Shown: in pieces, positions 1 through 8,753 of the stretch
Numbering within the stretch: position 1 is the stretch's first letter
Layout of the letters: each line of letters starts with the position of its first letter
Assembly: GCF_009830105.1 (NCBI RefSeq)
Contig: NZ_WURB01000010.1
Coordinates: 62,001 to 126,000, forward strand
Length of the DNA: 64,000 nucleotides
Reading direction: 5' to 3'
Source: Microvirga makkahensis
Lineage (GTDB): Bacteria > Pseudomonadota > Alphaproteobacteria > Rhizobiales > Beijerinckiaceae
Translations under genes and position numbers: made by a program
The notes under the pieces: generated by a model
Told to the model about the DNA's origin: nothing
Databases searched by the model: none
Seen by the model: the letters and a program-made list of their open reading frames with translations, nothing else

Positions 1-1670
1 ACATCCTTGAAATCGTCGAGGTCGATCATCAACAGGCTGACGCTGGTGCCGTTCTCCTTGGCTTCCCCGAGGGCCTGTTCAAGGTAGCGCTGAAAGAGGA
101 CGCGGTTCGGCAGCCCTGTGAGTCCGTCGTGATTGGCGGACCGCCACACCTTCTCCTCCGCCGCCTTGCGGTCGGTGATGTCGAACGTGACGCCGACCAC
201 ACGATTGGGACCGGCCCTCTCTCCACGGGAGGCCAGCCACAGCGTCTTTCCGCTCGGAAGGGTGTACCGGAACTCCATGGTGTCGCTGCCGGTGGCGCTG
301 ATCTTCTCGATGAACTGATCCCGCGCGAGCCGGTCCTCGGGCGGAACCCTCTCGAGAAATTCCGACAAAGGGCCGGAGTCGATTCCAAGCAATTCGATGG
401 AATTGACTGAACGCGTGACATAGCCCGTATCGAGATCGTGCTCCCAGGCGATCATGCGCCCTGCCTGCATTGCCAGCCTCAGGCGTTCTTCCGTCGCGAG
501 AAGCATGTCTTCGGACAGCTTGCGCTGTGTCACGTCCTGAATCATTCCGACCTTGCGGATCGGCTGCCCGTTGTCACCGAGCACCATTCTGACGCTGGAT
601 TCGATCCATCGCACCTGTCCGCTGTCCGCGCGGACGATCCGGAACATGCTGTTGTACTGCGGGCCCTTTCCGGGCACATCGGCGAAGGCCTTGCCCCTGA
701 CATCGGCAAGATCGTCGGGATGAACGCGCGCGAAGAAGTGCTCGATGGCAGCGGGAACGTCCGGCGTGAGGCCCAGGATGTCCCATATCTCGGCAGTCCA
801 CTCCACTGAACCGGTGACGAGGTCCAGATCCCAGATACCCGCGGAGGTGGTCTCGGCGGCAAGACGCAGCCGCTCCTCGCTGGTCCTCAACGTGTTCTGA
901 GCCCGCCTTTGATCATGGATATCCGTGATCGTCCCGACCCACTCCCGCACCGCACCGTCGGCGTTCTTCAACGGGATGGCTCGCGACAGGACCCACCGAT
1001 AGTCACCGCTTCTGTGCCGGACCCGAAATTCCTTCTCCGCCACCTGGCTCGAGGACAGGGCCCCGCACCAGACCGACGTGACGGCCTCGTAATCTTCGGG
1101 ATGGACCACATTCAGCCAGCCATGGCCCTCGTATTCTTCAGGCTCCTGTCCGCAGAATTCCTTCCAGCCCCAGCCTCGCAGGATCCGTCCGTCCGGAGAG
1201 GCACGCCAGACCATGGAAGCGGTGGCCTCGACGAGCGCACGATACCGCTCCTCGCTCTCGGCGAAAGTCTGCTCGGCCTCTTTCCAGGCATGAATGTCGG
1301 TATAGGTGCCGACCCAATGCTCGATTCTGCCCTGTGCGCCGCGAATGGGGCTGGCATGGCACAAGACCCATCGATGCGCGCCGGAGCGATGGAGGAGCCG
1401 GTGCTCGAATTCGCAGGCCGCCCCTGTCTCGAGAGCGTTCTTCCAGGCTGCGAGAGCGCCCTCCCGATCGTCCGGATGAACAAGGTCAAGCCATGCTTCT
1501 CCAGGGGCCGATCGGGATAGACCGGTGAATTCATGCCACCGCCTGTTATGATGAACGCTGTGATCGTCAACACAGAACAGCCGGACCATGTGAGGCATCG
1601 CGTCAATGGCGATCTGAGGCGCCGCTCCGCTCAGCTGGGCGCGCGCCTCGGCAATTTGACCCTGCTCCAT
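1..1670 (-). CDS. Multi-PAS diguanylate cyclase (partial, runs off left edge)
   Basis: The frame is open from an ATG at 1670 to the window edge (about 556 residues visible). Reading it gives four PAS-like sensor modules at about residues 25-130, 143-260, 265-390 and 395-505. The GGDEF domain begins at residue 511 with SANHDGLTGLPNR, which is the hallmark entry of diguanylate cyclases; the catalytic GGDEF loop itself lies beyond the window. The family makes cyclic di-GMP from two GTP. No membrane segment is visible in the N-terminal 500 residues, so the sensor is probably cytoplasmic. An EAL domain may follow outside the window. It is divergent from the universal stress protein gene. No strong Shine-Dalgarno precedes the ATG, so the start is moderately sure. 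Confidence 0.85.
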   Translation of the reverse strand, partial: MEQGQIAEARAQLSGAAPQIAIDAMPHMVRLFCVDDHSVHHNRRWHEFTGLSRSAPGEAWLDLVHPDDREGALAAWKNALETGAACEFEHRLLHRSGAHRWVLCHASPIRGAQGRIEHWVGTYTDIHAWKEAEQTFAESEERYRALVEATASMVWRASPDGRILRGWGWKEFCGQEPEEYEGHGWLNVVHPEDYEAVTSVWCGALSSSQVAEKEFRVRHRSGDYRWVLSRAIPLKNADGAVREWVGTITDIHDQRRAQNTLRTSEERLRLAAETTSAGIWDLDLVTGSVEWTAEIWDILGLTPDVPAAIEHFFARVHPDDLADVRGKAFADVPGKGPQYNSMFRIVRADSGQVRWIESSVRMVLGDNGQPIRKVGMIQDVTQRKLSEDMLLATEERLRLAMQAGRMIAWEHDLDTGYVTRSVNSIELLGIDSGPLSEFLERVPPEDRLARDQFIEKISATGSDTMEFRYTLPSGKTLWLASRGERAGPNRVVGVTFDITDRKAAEEKVWRSANHDGLTGLPNRVLFQRYLEQALGEAKENGTSVSLLMIDLDDFKD

Positions 1671-2039
1671 CACCGAAAAATCTTCAAAACTATGCTATAA
1701 CAGGCCACATATAGGGAAATATGGAATTTGTCACATACGACGATAGCATTCCCAAATGAAAGAAAGGCTAAAGACGTGACCGACGCCACGAGCCGATGGG
1801 ATTGCCGGCTCGAGCGCGGCACCGTGGTGAAGAAGGGGGACTTTATCACACGTCTCGCAGGCATGCCGCGCATTGCGTCTGGCGAAGCTCGTGGAAACAA
1901 CGCCGGTCCAGGATGGTTTTCTCGGAATATTGAGTGAGATCAAAACGGACGGCCGGCTTCTCGGGCGTGTTCATCAAATGCGCAGAGGATGGGGCGTTGG
2001 CTTGGCGCCGAATTGACCCGCGCCACAAGGGAGACGAGC
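1671..2039. other. Intergenic region between divergent genes
   Basis: No convincing gene. The stretch next to 1670 is AT-rich (about 1680-1760) and probably carries the divergent promoters. Short open frames here have no recognisable domain. A short stretch near 1855-1910, read in the frame ending before 2040, faintly resembles a helix-turn-helix, but the frame is interrupted by a stop just upstream. Confidence 0.5.
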
Positions 2040-2858
2040 ATGTCCTTCAAGGATCTACTGGTTCTCGGAGGAGCCGGCACGGAACCGGCCCGCACGTATG
2101 GGAAATGGCTTTCGGGGGTGACCGGCGCCTGTCTGACCGGAGCGATTCCGGTCGTCGGGTCCTCCCTTCCGTACGGTATCCAGGCCGAGTTGCCGGACGA
2201 CATCGTTGCGCGCATCAGGGATGATGCAGAGGCATCGGCAACCAAAGCCATTCAAGACTTCATGAATACCATGCATGAAAGCGGGGCGAAGGCGGAGACC
2301 ATCAGATTCGATGCCGCTGCCGGGGATATAGGCTATCCCTTCAGTCGAGTGGCACGCTGCTTCGACCTCAGCATCCTTTCTCAACCCGATCCGAGCGGCC
2401 TGGATACGACGCCCATCATCGAGGCCGCTTTGTTCGGCTCCGGCCGTCCCCTTGTCATCGTGCCCTATATCCGGACGCGCCAGGAGATCAAGACCGTTCT
2501 CGTCGCTTGGGATGGCGGCGTGCAAGCGGCCCGCGCAGCATCCGACGCATTGCCCCTTCTCATGCTCGCCCGCCACGTGCAAGTCGTCACGATCGGAGGA
2601 GAGGAGAACAGACCCCATCACTCGGTGCGAGATCTCGCCCGGCATTTGGCGCGACACGGAGTGGAGGTGGAGGTCAGGCTGCTTTGCGGGGGCGGGATCG
2701 ATGTCGCCAACGTGCTTCTATCCCATGCCGCTGACAGCGGCGCCGATCTAATCGTCATGGGCGGCTACGGCCACTCGCGATTGCGGGAGCTCGTTCTGGG
2801 CGGAACGACCCGTGAGATCCTCCGCTCCATGACGGTACCCGTTTTCATGTCCCACTAG
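2040..2858 (+). CDS. Universal stress protein, UspA family (tandem-domain length)
   Basis: 272 residues from the ATG at 2040 (MSFKDLLVLGG), preceded by a GGGAGA Shine-Dalgarno; an upstream in-frame ATG at 1989 is less likely. The C-terminal half ends with GGYGHSRLRELVLGGTT, which fits the G-x2-G-x9-G-(S/T) nucleotide-binding motif of ATP-binding Usp proteins. The N-terminal half is a degenerate Usp fold, as in two-domain family members. Usp proteins are cytoplasmic stress and starvation factors of variable function. The TAG stop codon lies within the first bases of a repeat element (CTAGAGC) that also occurs at 31219. Confidence 0.85.
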   Translation: MSFKDLLVLGGAGTEPARTYGKWLSGVTGACLTGAIPVVGSSLPYGIQAELPDDIVARIRDDAEASATKAIQDFMNTMHESGAKAETIRFDAAAGDIGYPFSRVARCFDLSILSQPDPSGLDTTPIIEAALFGSGRPLVIVPYIRTRQEIKTVLVAWDGGVQAARAASDALPLLMLARHVQVVTIGGEENRPHHSVRDLARHLARHGVEVEVRLLCGGGIDVANVLLSHAADSGADLIVMGGYGHSRLRELVLGGTTREILRSMTVPVFMSH

Positions 2859-2950
2859 AGCGTCGAAGAGATAGCGCATCGTTTGGTGCGACCGAAGGGC
2901 CGCCTTAGTGGAAAACCGGGTCGAATTTTTCGCACGATGCGTTTGCGCAT
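2857..2950. repeat. Two-hairpin palindromic repeat, copy 1 (rearranged)
   Basis: Shares with the copies at 31221 and 34391 the opening CTAGAGC, the stem AGCGCATCG/CGATGCG and an internal GGAAAACCGGGTC...TTTTTCGCA stretch. The first hairpin is missing and an extra segment with CCGAAGGGCCGCC sits inside the second; that 13-mer recurs at about 2962 just downstream, and a further half unit (GCGGAA...TTTTCCGC) follows at about 2984-3002. Confidence 0.7.
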
Positions 2951-3021
2951 CCCGCTGACCCGAAGGGCCGCCCCGGCAAAAGGCGGAACCTGTTTTCCGC
3001 CCGCTCGCTCCGCGCCAGGTC

Positions 3022-3044
3022 ATCACCGGCCTTGTGCCGGTGAT
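3022..3044. repeat. 12-5-12 palindromic repeat, truncated copy
   Basis: ATCACCGGC, loop CTTGT, GCCGGTGAT. Same 5-nt-loop architecture as the complete unit at 26215; here the outer three bases of the right arm have diverged. The 2859-3203 gap holds only this and the copy-1 repeat; no gene is seen. Confidence 0.75.
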
Positions 3045-3203
3045 CCCGGCCCGTCAAGCATCGCGCCCCTCGTATCGGGATGGCCGCGACCCGCTCATTC
3101 CGGACGTGACGATCCTTGAAGAAGGAACTTTCTCTGTTATCCGTAATCTTCCCCGCCTGTACGGCAAGGATACCGCTTGGAACCAACCTGGATCGGATGT
3201 GGA

Positions 3204-5264
3204 ATGGTTTCGTTCTTTTCTCCCTATCGTCACGATTTCGTTCGTGTCGCCGCCTGCGTGCCGCAGATCGACGTCGCGAATCCTGACTTCAACGGGGAGC
3301 GTACGCTGGCGCTTCTTCGCCAGGGGGACCGGGAGCGCATCGCCCTCATGGTCTTTCCCGAGCTCGGATTGTCGGCCTATTCCATCGACGACCTCCTGCA
3401 CCAGGACGCGCTGCTGGAGGCGGTCGAGCAGAGCATCGCCCGTCTCGTGGCGGAAAGCGCCGACCTTTTCCCCGCCTTCGTGGTCGGAGCGCCGCTGCGT
3501 TGGGAGAACCGGCTCTACAATGCCGGCGTCGTGATCCACGCCGGACGCATTCTTGGGGTCATTCCGAAGGCTTATCTGCCGAACTACCGGGAGTTCTACG
3601 AACGCCGCTGGTTCGCGCCGGGCGCCACGATCCGCGGACAGGAGATCCACGTTGCGGGCCATGCAACCCCCTTCGGCACCGACCTTCTCTTCCGCTCGAC
3701 CGGCAGCTGCGGCTTTACCTTTCATGTGGAGGTCTGCGAGGACATGTGGGTTCCTCAGCCTCCGAGCACGGCGGCGGCTCTCGCGGGAGCGGAGATCCTT
3801 CTGAACCTGTCGGCCAGCAACATCACCATCGGCAAGGCCGAGGACCGGCGGCTCCTGTGCGGTTCGCAGTCCATGCGCTGCATCGCAGCCTATGCCTATT
3901 CGGCGGCAGGCCCGGGCGAGTCGACCACCGATCTCGCCTGGGACGGCCATGGCGGCATCTTCGAGGATGGCCTGCGGCTCGCCGAGACCGAGCGCTTCCC
4001 CTCGGCCTCCACCATGGCTGTCGCGGATGTGGATCTGGGACGCCTGCGGGCGGAGCGGATGCGGCGCGTCACCTTCGGCGATTGCGGACGTGTCCTGGAT
4101 GTCGTCTCGACGGACTTCCGCACGATTTCGCTCGTCCTCGACGCGCCGGAGGAAGCCCTCCCGCTCCGCCGCCCGGTCGAGCGCTTTCCCTATGTTCCGT
4201 CCGATCCGGCGAAGCTCGCCGAGAACTGCTACGAGGCCTACAACATCCAGGTTCAGGGCCTGGCCAAGCGCCTCCAATCGACGGGCACCGAGAAGGTCGT
4301 GATCGGCGTTTCGGGTGGCCTCGACTCCACGCAGGCCCTCCTCGTCTGCTGCCGCGCCATGGACAAGCTGGCTCTGCCGCGCACCAACATTCTCGCCTAC
4401 ACTCTCCCCGGCTTCGCCACCAGCGAAGGCACGAAGGGCAATGCCTGGGCGCTCATGCGCGCGCTCGGCGTCAGCGCTGCCGAGATCGACATCCGGCCCG
4501 CGGCGCGCCAGATGCTGAAGGACATGGGCCATCCCTTCGCCGAGGGGCAGCCCGTCTACGACGTGACCTTCGAGAACGTTCAGGCGGGCCTGCGGACCGA
4601 TTACCTGTTCCGTCTCGCCAACCACAACAGAGGCATCGTCGTCGGCACGGGCGACCTCTCGGAGCTGGGGCTCGGCTGGTGCACCTACGGCGTCGGCGAT
4701 CAGATGTCTCACTACAACGTCAACGCCTCCGTTTCGAAGACCCTGATCCAGCACCTGATCCGTTTCGTCGCGGCATCCGGCGACGTCGACAAGGCAACGG
4801 CCGACATCCTACATGCGATTCTGGCAACCGAGATCTCGCCGGAGCTCGTTCCGCAGGATGCCGCGGGACAGCTTCAATCGACGGAAGCGATGATCGGACC
4901 CTATGCCCTGCAGGATTTCAACCTCTACTATCTCACCCGCTTCGGCTACCGTCCGTCGAAAATCGCCTATCTGTCTTGGCACGCCTGGAGAGACGCCGAG
5001 GCGGGCACATGGCCGCCGAACCTTCCTGCCGGCGCGCACAGGACCTACGATCTCGGCGAGATCAAGCGCTGGCTGCGCGTGTTCCTGTCGCGCTTCTTCA
5101 CGAGCCAGTTCAAGCGCACCGCCATGCCGAACGGGCCGAAGATCTCGTCCGGCGGCTCTCTGTCGCCACGCGGCGATTGGCGCGCGCCCTCGGATGCAGC
5201 GCCGCAGGTATGGCTTGCGGAACTGGAGAGCAACGTTCCCGATGACGAGCCTGCGCCACCATGA
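3204..5264 (+). CDS. nadE: Glutamine-dependent NAD+ synthetase
   Basis: 686 residues. The N-terminal nitrilase-like glutaminase domain (about 1-300) carries the Glu-Lys-Cys triad at E53 (FPELG), K122 ([11 protein letters not shown]) and C178 (VEVCED). The C-terminal ATP-pyrophosphatase domain has the SGGLDS P-loop at 370-375. Ammonia from glutamine is channelled to adenylated NaAD to make NAD+, the last step of NAD synthesis. Length and two-domain order match the long, Mycobacterium-like NadE class. I chose ATG 3204 ([10 protein letters not shown], the conserved family start); an in-frame ATG at 3177 adds nine residues. It stands alone, with repeats upstream and a degraded region downstream. 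Confidence 0.95.
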   Translation: MVSFFSPYRHDFVRVAACVPQIDVANPDFNGERTLALLRQGDRERIALMVFPELGLSAYSIDDLLHQDALLEAVEQSIARLVAESADLFPAFVVGAPLRWENRLYNAGVVIHAGRILGVIPKAYLPNYREFYERRWFAPGATIRGQEIHVAGHATPFGTDLLFRSTGSCGFTFHVEVCEDMWVPQPPSTAAALAGAEILLNLSASNITIGKAEDRRLLCGSQSMRCIAAYAYSAAGPGESTTDLAWDGHGGIFEDGLRLAETERFPSASTMAVADVDLGRLRAERMRRVTFGDCGRVLDVVSTDFRTISLVLDAPEEALPLRRPVERFPYVPSDPAKLAENCYEAYNIQVQGLAKRLQSTGTEKVVIGVSGGLDSTQALLVCCRAMDKLALPRTNILAYTLPGFATSEGTKGNAWALMRALGVSAAEIDIRPAARQMLKDMGHPFAEGQPVYDVTFENVQAGLRTDYLFRLANHNRGIVVGTGDLSELGLGWCTYGVGDQMSHYNVNASVSKTLIQHLIRFVAASGDVDKATADILHAILATEISPELVPQDAAGQLQSTEAMIGPYALQDFNLYYLTRFGYRPSKIAYLSWHAWRDAEAGTWPPNLPAGAHRTYDLGEIKRWLRVFLSRFFTSQFKRTAMPNGPKISSGGSLSPRGDWRAPSDAAPQVWLAELESNVPDDEPAPP

Positions 5265-5274
5265 TCGCGCTCGC

Positions 5275-5408
5275 GGGTGAGCCCCTTCTGGCGGCGCGGG
5301 CCGTCTCGCGGCGCAACGCCACGCAGATCGCCGGAATGACGAGCACCGTGAGCGCCGTCGAGGACGCCAGCCCGAACAGCAGGGAGATCGCAAGCCCCTG
5401 GAACCGGG
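5275..5408 (-). pseudogene. Remnant of RND efflux pump C-terminus
   Basis: On the minus strand this stretch reads FQGLAISLLFGLASSTALTV followed by LVIPAICVALRR, the characteristic last transmembrane helix of AcrB/MexB-type RND transporters. Nothing else of the roughly 1000-residue protein is present: the sequence upstream (to 5460) is not RND-like and the frame runs on into nadE without a proper stop. I read it as the leftover tail of a deleted pump gene. It lies just downstream of an ArsR-type regulator on the same strand, a common partner for efflux genes. The rest of the 5265-5569 gap holds nothing else I can name. Confidence 0.55.
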
Positions 5409-5569
5409 CCGGCGAACGCTCCGCGATGCGATCGGGACCTTCACGGGATGGATTGGACAAGATCGGGCGCCGCTCGAAACCGGCGTTCCGGCGTCTGACT
5501 GACGCCGCTGAGCTTTCGCACGGGCACGGCGATCAGCGGCGAACCGGATCCACGTCGCCGAAGAATGTT

Positions 5570-5920
5570 CTAGCGAGCCGGGCCCTTCCGACCCTTGGCA
5601 GATTTGGCCTGCCGGCAGAACAGGCTGTAGAGCGTGGCCATGAGCTGCTCGATGCGCGGATCGGCGATCCGGTACCAGATCGTTTGGCTCTCGCGCCGGG
5701 TGGCGACTAGCCCCTCGTCGCGCAGCTTGGCCAGATGCTGCGACAGCGCCGATTGCGACAGCCCCACCGCCTCCGCCAGCGTCGTCACGTTCGCCTCCCC
5801 CCATTCCACCAGCCGGCACAGGATCATCAGACGGCGCTCGTTCGCGAGCGTTCGCAGGATATCCGCTACTTCCGTTGCGTTAGCCTCGAATGCCGTTGGA
5901 TCAAGATTGGGATGTGCCAC
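5570..5920 (-). CDS. ArsR-family regulator, BigR/SqrR-like (candidate persulfide sensor)
   Basis: 116 residues from a GTG at 5920 (VAHPNLDP). A winged helix occupies about 20-90, with recognition segment GLSQSALSQHLAKLRDEGLV. Two cysteines, C35 (LMILCRLVEW) and C102 (LYSLFCRQ), sit 67 residues apart at the positions where BigR and SqrR keep the dithiol that forms a polysulfide bridge and releases DNA; BigR/SqrR spacing is 66. That assignment rests on family knowledge. The start must lie inside the long open frame because an upstream extension would overlap gapR. Neighbours: gapR upstream and an RND remnant downstream, so the original target may be lost. Confidence 0.8.
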   Translation of the reverse strand: MAHPNLDPTAFEANATEVADILRTLANERRLMILCRLVEWGEANVTTLAEAVGLSQSALSQHLAKLRDEGLVATRRESQTIWYRIADPRIEQLMATLYSLFCRQAKSAKGRKGPAR

Positions 5921-5977
5921 GAGAGAGGTCCGATCAGTTGAGCCCCGCCTTGAATGATGAAGCGGCGCGGCAGGAAG

Positions 5978-6005
5978 GCACCGGATCCGGAACCGGATCC
6001 GGTGC
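5978..6005. repeat. Perfect 13-bp inverted repeat
   Basis: GCACCGGATCCGG, two bases AA, CCGGATCCGGTGC. It is flanked by direct repeats of GCGGCGCGGCAGG at 5962-5974 and 6012-6024. It lies between the gapR stop and the ArsR-type gene. It could terminate gapR transcription, but no U-tract follows on either strand. Confidence 0.8.
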
Positions 6006-6029
6006 AGGCCTGCGGCGCGGCAGGCGAAA

Positions 6030-6290
6030 TCAGCCAACCATCCCGAGAGCCTGCATGTAGAGTTCGAGGATCGCCTCTTCCTCCTGGCGCTCGGCATAGT
6101 CGCGCTTGCGCAGGGCAACGATCTTGCGAAGAACCTTCGTGTCGAAGCCGTTGCCCTTGGCCTCCGCGTAGACGTCCTTGATGTCGCCGGCAATGCCGGC
6201 CTTCTCCTCCTCGAGACGCTCGATGCGCTCGATGAAAGCCTTCAGCTGATCGGCTGCGACGGATTCGGTGTTGAAAGCTGCGTCATCCAT
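6030..6290 (-). CDS. gapR: GapR-family nucleoid-associated protein (DUF2312)
   Basis: 86 residues from MDDAAFNTE at 6290; a longer in-frame ATG at 6338 adds 16 non-conserved residues. The family core is clear: a charged coiled coil ([20 protein letters not shown]) followed by [20 protein letters not shown]. GapR of Caulobacter binds overtwisted AT-rich DNA ahead of replication and transcription forks and supports topoisomerases. It is nearly universal in this order and typically 80-100 residues. The ArsR-type gene follows on the same strand after a palindrome. Confidence 0.93.
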   Translation of the reverse strand: MDDAAFNTESVAADQLKAFIERIERLEEEKAGIAGDIKDVYAEAKGNGFDTKVLRKIVALRKRDYAERQEEEAILELYMQALGMVG

Positions 6291-6353
6291 GATGAAGCCC
6301 CTTGAATTGATGGCGTTGAGGCCAGTGTTACGGTTCATTTGGTTGAAGGGGGT

Positions 6354-6659
6354 TTAATGCTCCGGCTTCGATTCCTCAAAGCGGCTGAGCTGAGAGGGGG
6401 ACGCCTCCGTCTGGTAGCGCACTTTCCACTCGTCGTAGGGCATGCCGTAGACATGAGCGCGGCTCTCCTCCTTGGAGAGAGGCACTCCCCTGGCGTCTGC
6501 GGCATCCTTCAGCCAGTTCGAGAGGCAGTTCCGGCAGAAGCCCGCCAGATTCATCAGGTCGATATTTTGAACGTCCGTGCGCTCGCGCAGGTGCTCGAGA
6601 AGCCTGCGGAAGGCGGCGGCCTCCAGTTCCGTACGGGTCGCGGCATCGAGGTCCTTCAT
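6354..6659 (-). CDS. DUF1244 family protein
   Basis: 101 residues from MKDLDAATRTE at 6659, with an AGGGGGAGGG Shine-Dalgarno directly upstream. The family signature IDLMNLAGFCRNCLSNWL (about residues 46-63) and the downstream YGMPYDEWK motif are present. The C-x2-C pair could bind a metal, but the function is unknown. The gene follows the N-formylglutamate amidohydrolase by 17 bp on the same strand, suggesting co-transcription. Confidence 0.9.
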   Translation of the reverse strand: MKDLDAATRTELEAAAFRRLLEHLRERTDVQNIDLMNLAGFCRNCLSNWLKDAADARGVPLSKEESRAHVYGMPYDEWKVRYQTEASPSQLSRFEESKPEH

Positions 6660-6676
6660 GAACCCTCCCCCTTCTT

Positions 6677-7510
6677 TCAGTGTTGGCGTAGGCGCTCGCG
6701 TGTGCGCGTCCCGAAGATCGTCGGCTTGCGCAACGCCGCCCGCGCCGCCAGCGGCTTCAAAAGCCGGGCGAAACGCCCGGCCCATTCCTCCGCCCCCTCG
6801 TCCGAGGCGATCAGGTCCTGCCGGATCTCGATCAAGGCATTGGCAAGCCCCCTGATCGTAGCGTGCCGGTCGACGGTGTCCCCTGCGAGCGCCCCATCAT
6901 AGGGCTCGTTGTCGCCCACGACGAGTCCCTCCTCGGCCATGAGCCCCTCCAGGAGGGGCTTGGCATAGCGGTCGTCCGCATCCCAGAGGATGCCCACGTG
7001 CCAGGGTCGCGGCCAGCCGCGCCAGACCGGCGTATAGCTGTGCACGGTCACGACGGCCGGCGGATGGTCCGCCGCCATGGCCCTGTGGATGGCCTCCGAA
7101 ACGGCGGCGTCATAGGGATCATAGAAGCGCTCGATCCGCCGTTGGATCTCCGCTTCGTCCACCTTGGCGTTGCCCGGCACAACCGCGCCGTCCGACAGGC
7201 GCATGACCAGAGTCGGGTCGTCCCGGCCCCGGTTGGGGTCGATGATGAGACGGGAGAACCGGGTCAGGATCGCCGGAGCCTTCAGACGGCGGGCGAGCGA
7301 ACGGGTGACCGCGGCAGCCCCGATGTCATAGGCGATATGGCGCTGGAACTCGGAAGCAGGCAGGCCGAGATCGCCCAGATCCGGCGGCACCGCGTTGGAA
7401 GCATGATCGCAGAGGAGGAGAAGACCGGATTCGAGGGCACCCTCAATGATCTCGACGGGATGAGGCTCAAGGGCAGGCTCCGGGCTCTTGAGCGCGGCAG
7501 AGGAGGACAT
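6677..7510 (-). CDS. N-formylglutamate amidohydrolase family protein
   Basis: 277 residues. Family blocks include LLLLCDHASNAVP near residue 30, the SRLIIDPNRG block near 88-97 and VVTVHSYTPVW near 153. The family hydrolyses N-formyl-L-glutamate to formate and glutamate, as in the final step of one histidine degradation route, but many members lie outside hut operons and their substrates are unproven. No other hut genes are nearby, so the physiological role is open. It leads a probable operon with the DUF1244 gene and is divergent from a DMT exporter. Confidence 0.88.
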   Translation of the reverse strand: MSSSAALKSPEPALEPHPVEIIEGALESGLLLLCDHASNAVPPDLGDLGLPASEFQRHIAYDIGAAAVTRSLARRLKAPAILTRFSRLIIDPNRGRDDPTLVMRLSDGAVVPGNAKVDEAEIQRRIERFYDPYDAAVSEAIHRAMAADHPPAVVTVHSYTPVWRGWPRPWHVGILWDADDRYAKPLLEGLMAEEGLVVGDNEPYDGALAGDTVDRHATIRGLANALIEIRQDLIASDEGAEEWAGRFARLLKPLAARAALRKPTIFGTRTRERLRQH

Positions 7511-7616
7511 GGTGGAAGGGGAATAAACAACACGTTGATCGGCGGAGGAAAATCCTTACCCTGCACACCGCTCCCTGACAACGCGACCATCCGCGCAACA
7601 ATCCGGCGAAACGAAG

Positions 7617-8540
7617 ATGTCCTCTCTATCCACCTCGGCCCGGCCCGGGACCGGCTTTGCCACCGCATTCGCAGCCCTCTGCCTCGGTGCGGTGGCCATG
7701 GGCATTTCCCCCATCTTCGTCCGTTTCGCCTCCGCCAGCGTGGGAGGAGCGCCGGCCGATGTGGGCCCCTTCGCCAGCGCCTTCTGGCGGGTGTCCCTGT
7801 GTCTGCCGCTGCTTTACGCCTGGATGCGGATCGAGGAGAGGAAGGCGCCCGCCGACGCGCCGCGGGTTCGCTTTTCCAGGGCCGCCATACTGGCTGGTCT
7901 GGTTTTCACGGGCGACCTTCTGGTCTGGCACCTCGCCATTCTCAAGACCACCGTGGCCAACGCGACCTTCTTCGCCACCATGGCTCCGCTCGTGGTCGTG
8001 CTGGTGGTCTGGCTGGTGCTGCGGCAGAAGGTGTCGCGTGGCACCTTCTTCGGTTTGGGGCTGTGCCTTCTGGGCGGCACGGCTCTGATCGGGCAGAGCC
8101 TTCACGCCGATCCCGCGCGCCTGACGGGTGACCTTTTCGGCCTCGCCACCGCCTTTTTCTTCGGCCTCTACTTCATCGTCGCGAGCCGGGCGCGCAAAAC
8201 CGCGGGCGCGGCGCGGGTGACCTTCGAAACGAGCCTCGTCACCGCCGGCCTTCTTCTCCTGGTAGCGCTCGCCTTCGAGAACCGCATCATGCCGCAAACC
8301 TGGCAGGGCGCGGCGGCGCTGTTCGCCATGTCCTATGTCAGCCATGCGGGGGGACAGGGCCTGCTCTCCATCGCCTTGGGGATCCTGCCCCCGATCTTCT
8401 CGTCCCTCGTGATCTTCCTCGAGTCGATCGCGGCGGCTGTGTTCGGCTGGGTGATTCTCGGCGAACAGCTCACTTTGATCCAGAGTCTCGGCGGAGCATT
8501 GATTCTGCTGGGGATCTGGGTGGCCCGGCCGGAGAGTTGA
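7617..8540 (+). CDS. DMT superfamily transporter (EamA)
   Basis: 307 residues with about ten hydrophobic helices in two EamA repeats (about 15-150 and 165-300). The N-terminal repeat shows the typical opening AVAMGISPIFVRFASASVG, and the second repeat ends in VFGWVILGEQLTLIQSLGG, both classic for RhaT/YdcZ-like exporters. Family members export amino acids, metabolites or drugs across the inner membrane; the substrate cannot be read from sequence. Divergent from the amidohydrolase gene with a 106-bp promoter region. Confidence 0.9.
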   Translation: MSSLSTSARPGTGFATAFAALCLGAVAMGISPIFVRFASASVGGAPADVGPFASAFWRVSLCLPLLYAWMRIEERKAPADAPRVRFSRAAILAGLVFTGDLLVWHLAILKTTVANATFFATMAPLVVVLVVWLVLRQKVSRGTFFGLGLCLLGGTALIGQSLHADPARLTGDLFGLATAFFFGLYFIVASRARKTAGAARVTFETSLVTAGLLLLVALAFENRIMPQTWQGAAALFAMSYVSHAGGQGLLSIALGILPPIFSSLVIFLESIAAAVFGWVILGEQLTLIQSLGGALILLGIWVARPES

Positions 8541-8753
8541 GCCGAGATGCCGAGGACCGGACCCTCTTCGAACAAAGGGGAGAATTGCCCATCAAAGGCG
8601 GTTCGAGGCGGGCCGGGGAGTTTTTAGCGGATGAAACGTCGTCCGAAGCGCCTTTTAGTCTTGATGCCATGCGTCTTCTGGCCGACAAGGATCCGACATA
8701 GACTTGAACCATTGTGCGATTTCATTCCTGATCTGCTGACTGAATCGACATCC

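Noticed and set aside
1728..1937. Small frames and a faint helix-turn-helix-like stretch upstream of the Usp gene
   Set aside because: No complete domain, no ribosome site, and the HTH-like reading is interrupted by a stop just upstream.
3054..4754. A 566-codon open frame antisense to nadE
   Set aside because: Mirrors nadE codon positions; no recognisable protein features.
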